From Roseateles terrae (GTDB taxonomy: Bacteria > Pseudomonadota > Gammaproteobacteria > Burkholderiales > Burkholderiaceae_C), in contig NZ_JACHXO010000003.1 in assembly GCF_014192155.1 (NCBI RefSeq), positions 1 through 64,000 of the forward strand: 64,000 nucleotides of DNA. Reading direction: 5' to 3'. Below the pieces are notes generated by a model, which made no database searches, was not told the origin of the DNA, and saw only the letters and a list, made by a program, of their open reading frames with translations. Shown here piece after piece: positions 1 through 8,363 of the stretch. How positions within the stretch are numbered: position 1 is the stretch's first letter; every line of letters starts with the position of its first letter. The position numbers were made by a program, and so were the translations under genes.

Positions 1-45
1 GGCACGCTCACGCACCTCGGGTGAGAACTTGTTCGACTTGCTCAT
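1..45 (-). CDS. IS3-family transposase OrfA, N-terminus only
   Basis: The minus strand has an ATG at 45-43 and stays open to the window edge. It encodes MSKSNKFSPEVRERA, the well-known N-terminus of the IS3-family OrfA protein, a helix-turn-helix subunit that joins OrfB by frameshifting to make the active transposase. Only 15 codons are visible, so integrity of the element cannot be judged. A purine-rich ribosome site (GAGAGGATT) lies just upstream of the ATG. Confidence 0.75.
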   Translation of the reverse strand, partial: MSKSNKFSPEVRERA

Positions 46-95
46 GGCTCAATCCTCTCAGAGTGTTGAGCCTCCTCAAAACCCGGGTTGATTCA
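1..95 (-). mobile_element. Left end of an IS3-family insertion sequence
   Basis: This is the upstream end of the element whose OrfA starts at 45. Read on the minus strand the probable tip begins TGAATCAACCCGGGTTTTGA at position 95, with the TG start usual for IS3-family inverted repeats. The exact tip is inferred, because the partner repeat lies outside the window. The element stops about 14 bp before the first ATG of the next gene, so it probably interrupted that gene. Confidence 0.6.
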
Positions 96-108
96 GTGGA
101 CCATTGGC

Positions 109-798
109 ATGGCAAAAGTTGTGTTAGACGAGATTCAGGGCCGCTTGAAGGTCATCAATGAACTGCGAATCAAGATTCAGATCGCAGGCATCGACGAGGT
201 GAAGGAACTCCAGCCGCTATTTGCCAAGGGCCTCTGGATGTTCGGCGACAAGTTTGAGTCCATCCACTTCACGTCCAACAAGGGCATGACGACGATCATC
301 CGGGAGCTCTTTGACGGCAAAGCCGAGAAGGCTTCGCTCAACCGCCCTGACTTCGTCATTCGCGGCGACGGCAGCACCGGCTTCTACTCCTTGCCTTCGT
401 ACAACGAGGATCACCAAGAAGCTGGCGTGCAGCACCTCGTCATCGTTGATCTGAAGACCACCAAGCTCTCCCTCGGGTCCAAGGAGAAGGAACAGATTTG
501 GAAGTACGTGAAGGAGTTGAAGAAGCGGGGCCACATTCAGCCTGACACCCGCATTGACGGCTTCGTCCTTGGCGACCAGATTGAAAGCGGGGAAGGTGGC
601 ACTCGGACCGAAGACAACGACAAGGTCAAGATTCAGCCGCTGCTCTACGGCACGATTTTGAACAGAGCGGAACAGCGGCTTCTGAAACTCTACGACAAGG
701 TCAAAGACGCCCCGTTCCTGCTCACCCAGCAAGAAGAGTTGGCTAAGTTCATTGAGCCGATCCCTGTCGCTCAAGCCTCGCTTGAGAGCGTTAAGTAA
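109..798 (+). CDS. Nuclease-like protein, probably the C-terminal remnant of a larger defence ATPase
   Basis: The frame from ATG 109 gives 229 residues. It can be read back to 88, but that part belongs to the IS end. The middle holds RPDFVI, then VDLKTTKL, then SKEKEQIWKYVKEL. This is the D...(D/E)xK plus helix pattern of PD-(D/E)XK nucleases of the type found at the C-terminus of HSP90/MORC-like ATPases in defence islands. No ATPase domain, start signal or Shine-Dalgarno site precedes it, and an IS end abuts it, so I infer a 5'-truncated gene. It converges on the helicase gene; a weak hairpin (802-822) lies between them. A genuine short stand-alone nuclease is the alternative. Confidence 0.5.
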   Translation: MAKVVLDEIQGRLKVINELRIKIQIAGIDEVKELQPLFAKGLWMFGDKFESIHFTSNKGMTTIIRELFDGKAEKASLNRPDFVIRGDGSTGFYSLPSYNEDHQEAGVQHLVIVDLKTTKLSLGSKEKEQIWKYVKELKKRGHIQPDTRIDGFVLGDQIESGEGGTRTEDNDKVKIQPLLYGTILNRAEQRLLKLYDKVKDAPFLLTQQEELAKFIEPIPVAQASLESVK

Positions 799-895
799 GG
801 TCGGCGATCAACTGGGTCGCCGCCTATAACTATCTATTCGAGGCCATGAAAAGTGAGAACAAGGCGCTCTGTAGGTGGATCAACGTTCTGGAAGC

Positions 896-3373
896 CTATT
901 TAGCACCCTGTGATACGGTGCACAGGTCGACGATTTGGTCCGCACCCAGCTTGTGAAACTGCTGCTGTCGCTGCACTTCGTTTGCCACCGTGAAGCCGCC
1001 CTTGCTTGCCAGTGCGACGACGTAGGCGCGAACTGCAGCACGCAGTCTTGTTAGGCCGGCCTCGTTGATGATCCGAATCCGGGCGTCAGGTGACGCTGCG
1101 TTTTCGAACACGGTTTTGGGGTGTACCAAGATGGGTGTCATGGAGCATGTGGCGTCGTACTGTTGTCCGAACCACACGATGGACCCGTTTAGCTGATTGG
1201 TGTCGTGTTTGCACACGCGATCCGCCTGTACAGCTCCGCTCTTGCATTCGATGACCAAGTAACGCCCGATACCGAGAGCCCAAAGGTTGTCGGGGCCACG
1301 GCCTACCTTGTCCTCAGGGCGTTCCGAGCCGAATCCCAAGAACAGGCCCAGGTCCTTCATAGCAGCCTCGAACCGCTTGGAGCCCTCCTCGCCCCAATCG
1401 AGATCATCGAGCAACCCGTTCACCCAGATTACGAGCTCGTTGCCCTCAATGAATTTGCTCATGAAATCCAGGGCAGCCGCCGTCTGGCCAGAAGCGGGTG
1501 CGCTCAGTCGGTAATAGGTTGCCCCGGCGAGCGGCTTTAAAAGACGATGGTTACCGGTCAACGCGGCGAGCTGCAGTTCCTGAGCCGCGGCGGGGTCGGA
1601 AAAGTTGGTGTACTGTGCGAGCTGCTGCTTCAAGTAGCTCTTGAGCTGGGAGTCCTGCGTCGCATTGACTGCGGCCTGCACGTGGTGCACTGCGAGGTCA
1701 TATCTGGTTAGACGCGCGGCATCGAAGGCTTCTCGCAGGCTTACCTGGTTCACATCGAGATGCCCGCCATCGGGCTGCTCTGCATTGACCACTACATTGC
1801 GCCCAGCTGCTACCCAATCATCGTTCTGAGAGAAGCACAGGCTCATGATATCGACCAGCTTATTTAGCGGCTGATTGCGTAGTTGGCTAGCGACTTCTTT
1901 ACCCAGTGCAATCTGCGCCCGCGTTGCCGCCGAGAACATGGCCTCAGTCTCGGGCTGATGCAGCCGCTGCGTCAGCCTGCCCCCCAGCAGCAGCACGACA
2001 CAGTGATCGTCACTCGAGCGGACGCCTCGGCCCATCCCTTGTTCGATGCGCTGAACCTGACGGACCAGGGGACGCTTTGTGCCATCAAGCAGCACCATCT
2101 CCATCCGCTCCCCGAGCCCATATACCTCGGGTAGACCGTCGATGACCAGAAGCTCGCAAGCCTCGCCAGGAAGGTCGATGCCGTCGTACTTGTTAATGAG
2201 CACCGTCAGGCCGACATACTCCTTTTTCAGCCGGTCAACTCCCTGTTGAATGGAGTTCTTGTCGAGGGTCTGATTCGCCACGTCCTTCCAAAATTTGGAT
2301 CGCTCCGTCGAGGGCACGATGACGACTACGTTGACGTCCTCAGCGAGCTTTGCAACCAGGCCCCGGATCTCTTCGAGCGAAAATTCGGGGTTGATCTCCT
2401 GCGGTGCCAGAATCATCCGATCGCCAATGTCGCCCCCGCCCTTGGGGCGGATGGGCTTGACGACATCCGCAGGGTCAGCCCTGAAGTGGCTGACTAAAAT
2501 CGTGTCGTCCGCCAACGTCGCAGTCATGTAGATGCGCCGCTTCGCAGCAGAGAACGACGGGATGCGTTCGATGGGAATGAAATGAGGCGCAATCTCCAGC
2601 GTGTCGCCGCCGAATAGGCAGGTGCACAGCGGGATGCAGTCGCTTAAGAGCGGCCAGCTCCACGCCAGCTCTTCAGACTTGCGCTCAGCGTGCAGGAGCT
2701 TGATAACTTCGTCCTGTTTTGCTTGCCAGGCCCAGTACGGCACCATCATCACAATGGACCGTTCTTTGGCCTGGATGTCCAGCAAACCGGTCGGCGACTG
2801 CGCTTTGAGGTCTTCATCGAAAAGCTCCAATAGCTTGTCGTAAACCCTTGAGCCGCCCGACGCCCTGATAGAGAACTGTTCCTGAACGACGCCGAGGCAG
2901 GCGTGCGCATCGTCGATGACGACACAGCCGATCGGGATCTTGTTTTCACCCACACCGAACACTGAGCGGGCGTTGAACAGCTTGTGCACGTTCACGACCA
3001 AGATGGCGCGTCCAGCTAAGAACTCGGCATCCTTCTCGTCGTCGGTCGCAGCGATTCCCAGTTGTTGGGCTTCCTCTAGAACCTGCGAAACGAGGAAGTT
3101 ATCCGGCGTGATGTAGACGGCAGGCCTCACGTTCTCGTTTAGCGAGCTTTGCAGGCACAGCAGCCCGACCACCGTCTTCCCGCCGCCAGTATTCATCTTG
3201 ATGGTCAAGTCTTTGGCGGTACGGCGCGAATACCACTCGTCCAGAACGTCGGCTTGCTCATCGAGCGGTCGTTTGAAGCGTGCGTCTCGTTTGAGCGTCG
3301 TGAAGATCTTTCGGGGGTCGGTCTGTTTGGCGCCGCCAACGGCGTTCAGCTTGCCAAAGTCTAGAAGGCTCAT
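896..3373 (-). CDS. DEAD/DEAH-type helicase with C-terminal nuclease-like domain
   Basis: An 825-residue superfamily 2 helicase. Walker A is GGGKT at residues 63-67, motif II reads DDAH (about 154-157), a SAT-like TATL motif follows, and motif VI reads QGMGRGVR. Near residue 710 the motif LVIECKSGA after RYL fits the E-x-K core of a PD-(D/E)XK nuclease. The order helicase then nuclease, and the position in an accessory island, suggest a DNA-processing defence protein. I do not recognise it as a named system; the HamB and DISARM helicases were considered but no partner genes are present. It converges with the nuclease-like gene at 109-798 and its promoter must lie in the 456-bp gap toward glmS. 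Confidence 0.75.
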   Translation of the reverse strand: MSLLDFGKLNAVGGAKQTDPRKIFTTLKRDARFKRPLDEQADVLDEWYSRRTAKDLTIKMNTGGGKTVVGLLCLQSSLNENVRPAVYITPDNFLVSQVLEEAQQLGIAATDDEKDAEFLAGRAILVVNVHKLFNARSVFGVGENKIPIGCVVIDDAHACLGVVQEQFSIRASGGSRVYDKLLELFDEDLKAQSPTGLLDIQAKERSIVMMVPYWAWQAKQDEVIKLLHAERKSEELAWSWPLLSDCIPLCTCLFGGDTLEIAPHFIPIERIPSFSAAKRRIYMTATLADDTILVSHFRADPADVVKPIRPKGGGDIGDRMILAPQEINPEFSLEEIRGLVAKLAEDVNVVVIVPSTERSKFWKDVANQTLDKNSIQQGVDRLKKEYVGLTVLINKYDGIDLPGEACELLVIDGLPEVYGLGERMEMVLLDGTKRPLVRQVQRIEQGMGRGVRSSDDHCVVLLLGGRLTQRLHQPETEAMFSAATRAQIALGKEVASQLRNQPLNKLVDIMSLCFSQNDDWVAAGRNVVVNAEQPDGGHLDVNQVSLREAFDAARLTRYDLAVHHVQAAVNATQDSQLKSYLKQQLAQYTNFSDPAAAQELQLAALTGNHRLLKPLAGATYYRLSAPASGQTAAALDFMSKFIEGNELVIWVNGLLDDLDWGEEGSKRFEAAMKDLGLFLGFGSERPEDKVGRGPDNLWALGIGRYLVIECKSGAVQADRVCKHDTNQLNGSIVWFGQQYDATCSMTPILVHPKTVFENAASPDARIRIINEAGLTRLRAAVRAYVVALASKGGFTVANEVQRQQQFHKLGADQIVDLCTVSQGAK

Positions 3374-3740
3374 CGCTCGCTCCCTTGCAAATGGTTATCG
3401 CCGTGGATTCTCTCTCGATCGGTTGATCGTCGGAACCCGTGCAAAGCGGGACAGTTATGGCGGCTCGCTGCCGTCTCAGAGTTTATTGGCACGGAACGGC
3501 TGAGGGACAGGGCTGCGCGCCTCGCGCAAATTAGCGAGCCCCAATCAGTGCCCGGCCCGAAGTGAGCTGGCGGCGGGGGCGGGCCCTGTCTACATGCGAA
3601 TGGTGGCTTGTACTGGGGTTGCATCCCAGCCCCGAACGGCTTCGCCCCTCCCGCTTCAGGGCCCCTCCCCAATACGGTCTTGACTGAGAAGCTGACCCTG
3701 GGTCCTGTTGCTTAGGGCAAGGCCGGTGCCCCCGCGAGTT
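3374..3740. other. Gene-free stretch between helicase and glmS-proximal repeats
   Basis: No convincing coding frame is present; the short frames here are proline- and glycine-rich and lack ribosome sites. It must contain the helicase promoter (minus strand). It also holds one isolated copy of the 20-bp repeat (3473-3492). Confidence 0.6.
3473..3492 (+). repeat. Isolated copy of the glmS-proximal 20-bp repeat
   Basis: GTCTCAGAGTTTATTGGCAC differs at only a few positions from the three tandem copies at 3741-3800. It sits about 270 bp inward, as a subterminal transposase-binding site might. Confidence 0.5.
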
Positions 3741-3800
3741 GTCTCAGACTTTGATGCCGCGTCTCGGACATTAATGCGCTGTCTCAGACATTAATGGCAA
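3741..3800 (+). repeat. Three abutting 20-bp repeats, possible Tn7-like transposon end
   Basis: Three units of exactly 20 bp start at 3741, 3761 and 3781. They share GTCTC(A/G)GAC followed by (A/T)TT(A/G)ATG. Abutting transposase-binding sites of about 20-22 bp close to the tip are typical of Tn7 right ends. The array lies 30 bp from the glmS stop codon. Confidence 0.75.
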
Positions 3801-3829
3801 AGAACAACTCGCCAGTCCCTCCGCCCGCC
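3801..3829. other. Putative transposon tip and attTn7-like junction downstream of glmS
   Basis: An ACA trinucleotide at 3804-3806 is 24 bp beyond the glmS stop codon, the distance at which Tn7 inserts, and Tn7-family tips read TGT...ACA. The sequence from 3807 to 3829 would then be chromosomal. The exact tip is inferred. Confidence 0.45.
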
Positions 3830-5704
3830 TCACTCCACCGTCACGCTCTTCGCCAGATTCCGCGGCTTATCCACATCCGTCCCCCGCGCACATGCCGTGT
3901 GATACGCCAGCAACTGCAGCGGCACCACATGCAGGATCGGGCTCAGCGCGCCGTAATGCTCCGGCATCCGGATCACATGCAGACCGGGCTCGCTTTCAAT
4001 CCGCGTATCCCCGTCCGCAAACACAAACAGCTCACCACCGCGCGCACGCACTTCCTGCATGTTGCTTTTGAGCTTTTCCAGCAGCGTGTCATTCGGCGCC
4101 ACCGTCACCACCGGCATCTGCGCCGTCACCAGCGCCAGCGGGCCGTGCTTCAGCTCACCGGCGGGATACGCCTCCGCATGGATGTAGCTGATCTCCTTCA
4201 GCTTCAGCGCGCCCTCCAGCGCAATCGGATAGTGCAGTCCACGGCCCAGGAACAACGCGTTTTCCTTGCGGGCGAATTCCTCACTCCAGGCAATCACCTG
4301 CGGCTCCAGCGCCAGCACCGCCTGCACCGCCACCGGCAGGTGGCGCAGTGCCTTCAGATGCTCCGCTTCCTGCTCTTCCGTCAGATGTCCACGCGTCTGC
4401 GCCAGTGCCAGCGTCAGCAGGAACAGGCCCACCAATTGCGTCGTGAACGCCTTCGTCGACGCCACGCCAATCTCCGCACCGGCACGGGTAATGAACGACA
4501 GCGCGCATTCACGCACCATGGCGCTGGTCGCCACATTGCACACCGTCATCGTATGCAGCATGCCCAATGAGCGCGCATGCTTCAGTGCCGCCAGCGTGTC
4601 GGCCGTCTCGCCGCTCTGGCTGATGGTCACCACCAGCGTGCGCGGATTCGGCACGCTGTCGCGGTAACGGTATTCGCTGGCAATCTCAACGCTGGTCGGA
4701 ATCTTGGCAATGCTCTCCAGCCAGTACTTGGCCGTGGAGCCGGAGTAGTAGCTCGTGCCGCAGGCCAGAATCAGCACGTTGTCGATGTCCTTGAAGACGC
4801 GGTAGGCGCCGTCTCCAAACAGTTCCGGCGTGATGCTCGTCACTGCGTCCAGCGTGTTGGCAATGGCCACTGGCTGCTCGAAGATTTCCTTCTGCATGTA
4901 GTGGCGATACGGGCCCAGCTCGGCCGCGCCACTGTGCGCATGCACCGTGCGCACTTCCCGCTCCACGCTCTGGAAGCGCCCCGTCACTTCACCGCGTGCA
5001 GTAATCCAGTAGCGGCCCAATTGCAGGTCCACCACGTCACCCTCTTCCAGATAAACGATCTGGTCGGTCACACCCGCCAGGGCCATTGCATCGGAAGCCA
5101 GGAAGAATGCGCCGGCATGCTCATCGCGACCGACACCCAGCACCAGCGGCGAACCTTCACGGGCACCGATCACGCGGTGCGGCTCATCCCGGTGGAACAC
5201 GGCAATGGCGTAAGCGCCTTTGAGGCGACCCACGGCCTGCTGCACGGCATCCAGCAGGTCGCCCTGGTACAGCAGGTCCACCAGGTGGGCAATGACTTCG
5301 GTGTCGGTCTGGCTCAGGAACACATAGCCGTGGGCCTTCAGTTCGGCGCGCAACTCGTCGTGGTTCTCAATGATGCCGTTGTGCACCAGCGCCACGCGGC
5401 CCGGGCCCTGCGGAGCGTCCACGCCGGGGCCATACGAGAAGTGCGGGTGGGCGTTGTGCACCGCCGGAGCGCCGTGGGTGGCCCAGCGGGTGTGGGCGAT
5501 GCCGGTACCCGCTGCGACACCATCCTGCGCGGCCAGGGTCTGCAGTTCGGCCACGCGGGAGGTGCTGCGCGCGCGGCGCAGTTGACCGTCCTGGTGCACC
5601 GCCACGCCGCAGGAGTCGTAACCGCGGTATTCCAGCCGCTTCAGGCCCTCGATCAGGATGGGAACGATGTCCTTCTGGCTGACGGCGCCGACGATGCCAC
5701 ACAT
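3830..5704 (-). CDS. glmS: Glutamine--fructose-6-phosphate aminotransferase
   Basis: Makes glucosamine 6-phosphate from fructose 6-phosphate and glutamine, the first step to UDP-GlcNAc for peptidoglycan and lipopolysaccharide. The protein is 624 residues. It starts MCGIVGAV with the catalytic N-terminal cysteine of the class II glutaminase (about 1-240). Two SIS sugar-isomerase domains follow (SQSGETADT and later [11 protein letters not shown]), and it ends in the conserved [12 protein letters not shown]. The last codons are the sequence that TnsD of Tn7-type elements recognises, relevant to the island just downstream. A TGGAG ribosome site precedes the ATG. No glmU gene is visible upstream; instead a divergent Lrp-type regulator shares the 138-bp promoter region. 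Confidence 0.97.
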   Translation of the reverse strand: MCGIVGAVSQKDIVPILIEGLKRLEYRGYDSCGVAVHQDGQLRRARSTSRVAELQTLAAQDGVAAGTGIAHTRWATHGAPAVHNAHPHFSYGPGVDAPQGPGRVALVHNGIIENHDELRAELKAHGYVFLSQTDTEVIAHLVDLLYQGDLLDAVQQAVGRLKGAYAIAVFHRDEPHRVIGAREGSPLVLGVGRDEHAGAFFLASDAMALAGVTDQIVYLEEGDVVDLQLGRYWITARGEVTGRFQSVEREVRTVHAHSGAAELGPYRHYMQKEIFEQPVAIANTLDAVTSITPELFGDGAYRVFKDIDNVLILACGTSYYSGSTAKYWLESIAKIPTSVEIASEYRYRDSVPNPRTLVVTISQSGETADTLAALKHARSLGMLHTMTVCNVATSAMVRECALSFITRAGAEIGVASTKAFTTQLVGLFLLTLALAQTRGHLTEEQEAEHLKALRHLPVAVQAVLALEPQVIAWSEEFARKENALFLGRGLHYPIALEGALKLKEISYIHAEAYPAGELKHGPLALVTAQMPVVTVAPNDTLLEKLKSNMQEVRARGGELFVFADGDTRIESEPGLHVIRMPEHYGALSPILHVVPLQLLAYHTACARGTDVDKPRNLAKSVTVE

Positions 5705-5842
5705 GGGAAAACTCCAGAACTATTGCGAATGGCGGCATCGTAGGCAGGTCCATCGGCAAGAGGCTTTCAATATCACGGTGTAAATGCAATTTTCCTTCGC
5801 CGCCGTGGAACGTCGAATTTTCCTTTCATAATCGCCTCTACC
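5705..5842. promoter_or_regulatory. Divergent promoter region of glmS and the Lrp-type regulator
   Basis: The 138-bp spacer has two copies of AATTTTCCTT (5788-5797 and 5816-5825), 28 bp apart, and two copies of CCGTGGAA (5803-5810 and 5841-5848). Phased AT-rich direct repeats upstream of an Lrp-family gene are plausible autoregulatory sites; function is inferred. Confidence 0.4.
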
Positions 5843-6346
5843 GTGGAATATTCAAGCACCCTGGACGCCGTGGACCTTCGCTTGCTGGACCTGCTCCAGT
5901 CGGACGCGTCCCTGTCCAACCAGTCATTGGCCGAGCGCGCGCACGTGTCCCCTGCTACCTGCCTGCGTCGGGTCCGGCGGCTGGTGGACAGTGGCGTCAT
6001 CGAAAAACAAGTGGCCCTCCTGTCTCCCGACAAGCTGGGCAGCGGGCTCAGCGCCCTGGTGGAGATCACGCTGGACCGTCAAGGCGCCGAGCATCTGGAT
6101 GCATTCGAGGCCTTGGCCGTCGCCGCACCGGAGGTTCAGCAGTGCTGGCGCGTGGCCCCCGGCCCCGACTTCATCCTCGTGCTGCAGGTGCCGGACATGC
6201 CGGCCTATCACGCACTGGTGCAGCGGCTCTTCACCCAGCAGGCCAACGTCCGGAACGTGAAGGCCTTTTTCTCGGTGAAGCGGGCCAAGTTTGACCCGCG
6301 GGTGCCGCTGCCCGTGCTCAGCGCCTCACTTAGCGCTTCAGGATGA
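5843..6346 (+). CDS. Lrp/AsnC-family transcriptional regulator
   Basis: A 167-residue protein with an N-terminal helix-turn-helix (LDLLQSDASLSNQSLAERAHVS then TCLRRVRRL split by a short turn) and a C-terminal RAM/AsnC ligand domain ending in the usual SFAM-like segment, here AFFSVKRAKF. Family members sense amino acids and act as octamers. The start is GTG at 5843; a later start inside LDAVDLRLLDLL is possible. It is divergent from glmS, so it may act on glmS or only on itself. Its last 17 bp overlap the 3' end of the convergent rlmI-like gene. Confidence 0.85.
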   Translation: MEYSSTLDAVDLRLLDLLQSDASLSNQSLAERAHVSPATCLRRVRRLVDSGVIEKQVALLSPDKLGSGLSALVEITLDRQGAEHLDAFEALAVAAPEVQQCWRVAPGPDFILVLQVPDMPAYHALVQRLFTQQANVRNVKAFFSVKRAKFDPRVPLPVLSASLSASG

Positions 6347-7511
6347 GCAGCCCCTTCAGGTACTCACCTTCCGGGAAATAGATGGTCTGCGGATGGTCCG
6401 GCGAGGCGCCGACGCGATCCATGATGAAGCCGTCCACCCCTGCGTCCATCCCCGCACCCGCCACGATCTTGTGGAACAGCTCGGGGCCCACGCCGCCAGA
6501 GCAGGAGAAGGTGAACAGCAGGCCGCCCGGCTTGAGCAGCTTCAGACCCAGGCGGTTGATGTCCTTGTACGCACGCGCGGCACGTTCCGCATGGGACGCC
6601 GTCGGAGCGAACTTCGGCGGGTCCAGGATGATGGCGTCAAAGCTGCGCCCCTGCTTGAGCATGTCGCGCAGGGTCTGATTGACGTCCGCATCCAGCGCCG
6701 TGTGGTGCGCCGGATCAAAACCGTTGAGTTCCACGTGCGCCGTCGCACGGGCCAGCGCGGGGCCGGATGAATCCACGCTCACCACTTCAGTGGCGCCGCC
6801 CGCCAGTGCCGCCACCGAGAAACCGCCGGTGTAGCTGTAGCAGTTCAGCACGCTCTGGCAGCCATAGTGGCGCACCAGGTCGGCGAACTTCTTGCGGTTG
6901 TCGCGCTGGTCCAGGTAGTAGCCGGTCTTGTGGCCTTCCGCCACGTCCAGGCTCAGCTTCCATTCGTGCTCGGAGATGACCACCGCCGTGTCGCCGTCGC
7001 CGCGCAGCCAGCCGGTCACCGGCTCCAGGCCTTCCAGCGTGCGCACGCCCGAATCAGAACGCTCATAGAGGCGCGTCAGGCCGGTGGCGGCCAGCAGCAG
7101 GTCGGCAATCACCCCCTTCCACTTCTCCGTGCCCGCGGACAGGAACTGCGCGCACAGCGTGCTGCCGTACCGGTCCACGATCAGGCCGGGCAGGCCGTCT
7201 GCTTCGCCGTGGATGAGCCGCACCGCATCGGAGGCGATGGGCATGCGGGCCCGCAAGGCGATGGCGGCCTCGATCCTGCGCTGGAAGAATGCTTCGTCGA
7301 TGCGTTCATGCTCGTCGAAGCTCCAGGCGCGCACCCGGATCATGGAGGTGGGGCTGAACGACGCCCAGCACAGGAACTTGCCTTCCGCCGATTCCACACG
7401 GACGGTTTCACCAGGGTCGGCCTTGCCCTTGTCGATCGAGCCTTGGAAGACCCAGGGATGGCGGCGCAGCAGCGAGCGGTCCTTGCCCTCGCGGAGACGA
7501 ATCACTTTCAT
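6330..7511 (-). CDS. rlmI: Class I SAM-dependent 23S rRNA (cytosine) methyltransferase, RlmI-like
   Basis: A 393-residue protein. It begins MKVIRLREGKDRSLLRRHPWVF, the PUA-domain start of the RlmI/YccW family, which methylates C1962 of 23S rRNA. The Rossmann domain shows VLNCYSYTGGFSVAAL (SAM-binding motif I) and ILDPPKFAP (motif IV). The ATG at 7511 is chosen because it aligns with the family start; 22 extra upstream codons are open but lack family similarity. The gene is convergent with the Lrp-type gene (17 bp overlap). Confidence 0.88.
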   Translation of the reverse strand: MKVIRLREGKDRSLLRRHPWVFQGSIDKGKADPGETVRVESAEGKFLCWASFSPTSMIRVRAWSFDEHERIDEAFFQRRIEAAIALRARMPIASDAVRLIHGEADGLPGLIVDRYGSTLCAQFLSAGTEKWKGVIADLLLAATGLTRLYERSDSGVRTLEGLEPVTGWLRGDGDTAVVISEHEWKLSLDVAEGHKTGYYLDQRDNRKKFADLVRHYGCQSVLNCYSYTGGFSVAALAGGATEVVSVDSSGPALARATAHVELNGFDPAHHTALDADVNQTLRDMLKQGRSFDAIILDPPKFAPTASHAERAARAYKDINRLGLKLLKPGGLLFTFSCSGGVGPELFHKIVAGAGMDAGVDGFIMDRVGASPDHPQTIYFPEGEYLKGLLILKR

Positions 7512-7644
7512 GGGGCGATTGTCCCCGATACCGACTGACGATCGAGTCCGATGCAGCGGTTGCGGTGTGCGGGGCATGCAACGCCCGTCCGCCGTCCGCG
7601 AACAGCCTCACGAACTTCGCCTACGGCGTCAGGGACTGACCCGG

Positions 7645-8196
7645 ATGCACATCCATGCCTTCCCTGCGGATCGGCGCCGCTACCCCGCCTTCCTTCGCCA
7701 TGCCCATTGGCTCTCTGCCGCTCTGGTGCTGCTCGCCTATCTGTCCATCTATGGGCGGGACTGGCTGGCGCGGGGCTCCCCGGAGCGGCTGCTGGTCAGT
7801 CAGTTGCACACCTTGACCGGCGTGCTGGTGTTGCTGCTGACCGTGCCGCGATTGCTGGTGCGGTTTCAACAGACACCGCCGGCGATCGTGCCGGCGCCGC
7901 CCCTGCCCCAGCGCCTGATGGCCGCTCTCGCGCATGTGGCGCTGTTTGTCTATCTGCTGGTGCAGCCGCTGCTGGGCTTCGCCACGCTGATGGTGTCAGG
8001 CAAGGGGATGGGCTTCCCGCTCATCAGCTGGCGTCTGGCTGGCATGGCGGTGCCCAATGAGACGTTGGCCAAGGCGCTCAAGGAAGTGCACGAGTGGGTC
8101 GGCGTGTTTTTTCTTTATGTCATCGGCGCGCATCTGCTCGCGGCGCTGTGGCATTGGCGCATCCGCCAGGACAACGCATTGCAACGCATGCTCTGA
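7645..8196 (+). CDS. Cytochrome b561, inner-membrane dihaem protein
   Basis: A 183-residue protein with four hydrophobic helices. Candidate haem ligands are in the contexts RHAHW (helix 1), QLHTLTG (helix 2), EVHEW (before helix 4) and GAHLLAALWHW (helix 4). This is the bacterial CybB/YodB type, which can oxidise quinol and pass electrons to superoxide or periplasmic acceptors. The ATG at 7645 starts just before RHAHW at a length normal for the family. It is divergent from the rlmI-like gene across 133 bp; no clear partner gene is next to it. Confidence 0.85.
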   Translation: MHIHAFPADRRRYPAFLRHAHWLSAALVLLAYLSIYGRDWLARGSPERLLVSQLHTLTGVLVLLLTVPRLLVRFQQTPPAIVPAPPLPQRLMAALAHVALFVYLLVQPLLGFATLMVSGKGMGFPLISWRLAGMAVPNETLAKALKEVHEWVGVFFLYVIGAHLLAALWHWRIRQDNALQRML

Positions 8197-8295
8197 CACC
8201 GGGGCCCAGCTCACGCGGCAGCGTCTCTGCCTGAGAATCCGGGCACCGCGCGGCTCCGGGCGTGCCGCGATTCAGCGCCAGCAATTCAACGCCCT

Positions 8296-8363
8296 GCGAT
8301 TCCACGCGTCTTGCGATTCCATGCGCCCTGTCGTTCAGAGCGCCCTGGGATTCAGAGCGACCG
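8296..8363 (+). repeat. Degenerate 17-bp tandem repeat, four units
   Basis: Units start at 8296, 8313, 8330 and 8347. They share a G-x-G-ATTC core followed by GCGCCCT-like bases. A degraded unit seems to precede 8296. The last unit runs over the stop codon of the outer-membrane protein gene. Confidence 0.6.

Noticed and set aside
802-822. Hairpin CGGCGA...TCGCCG as a terminator
   Set aside because: Only 6 bp of stem and no T-run; noted but not called.
3370-3672. A 100-codon minus-strand frame in the gap near glmS
   Set aside because: Proline/glycine-rich, no ribosome site, and no similarity to any family recognised.
3741-3800. The three 20-bp repeats as a CRISPR array
   Set aside because: The units abut with no spacers, and no cas gene is near.
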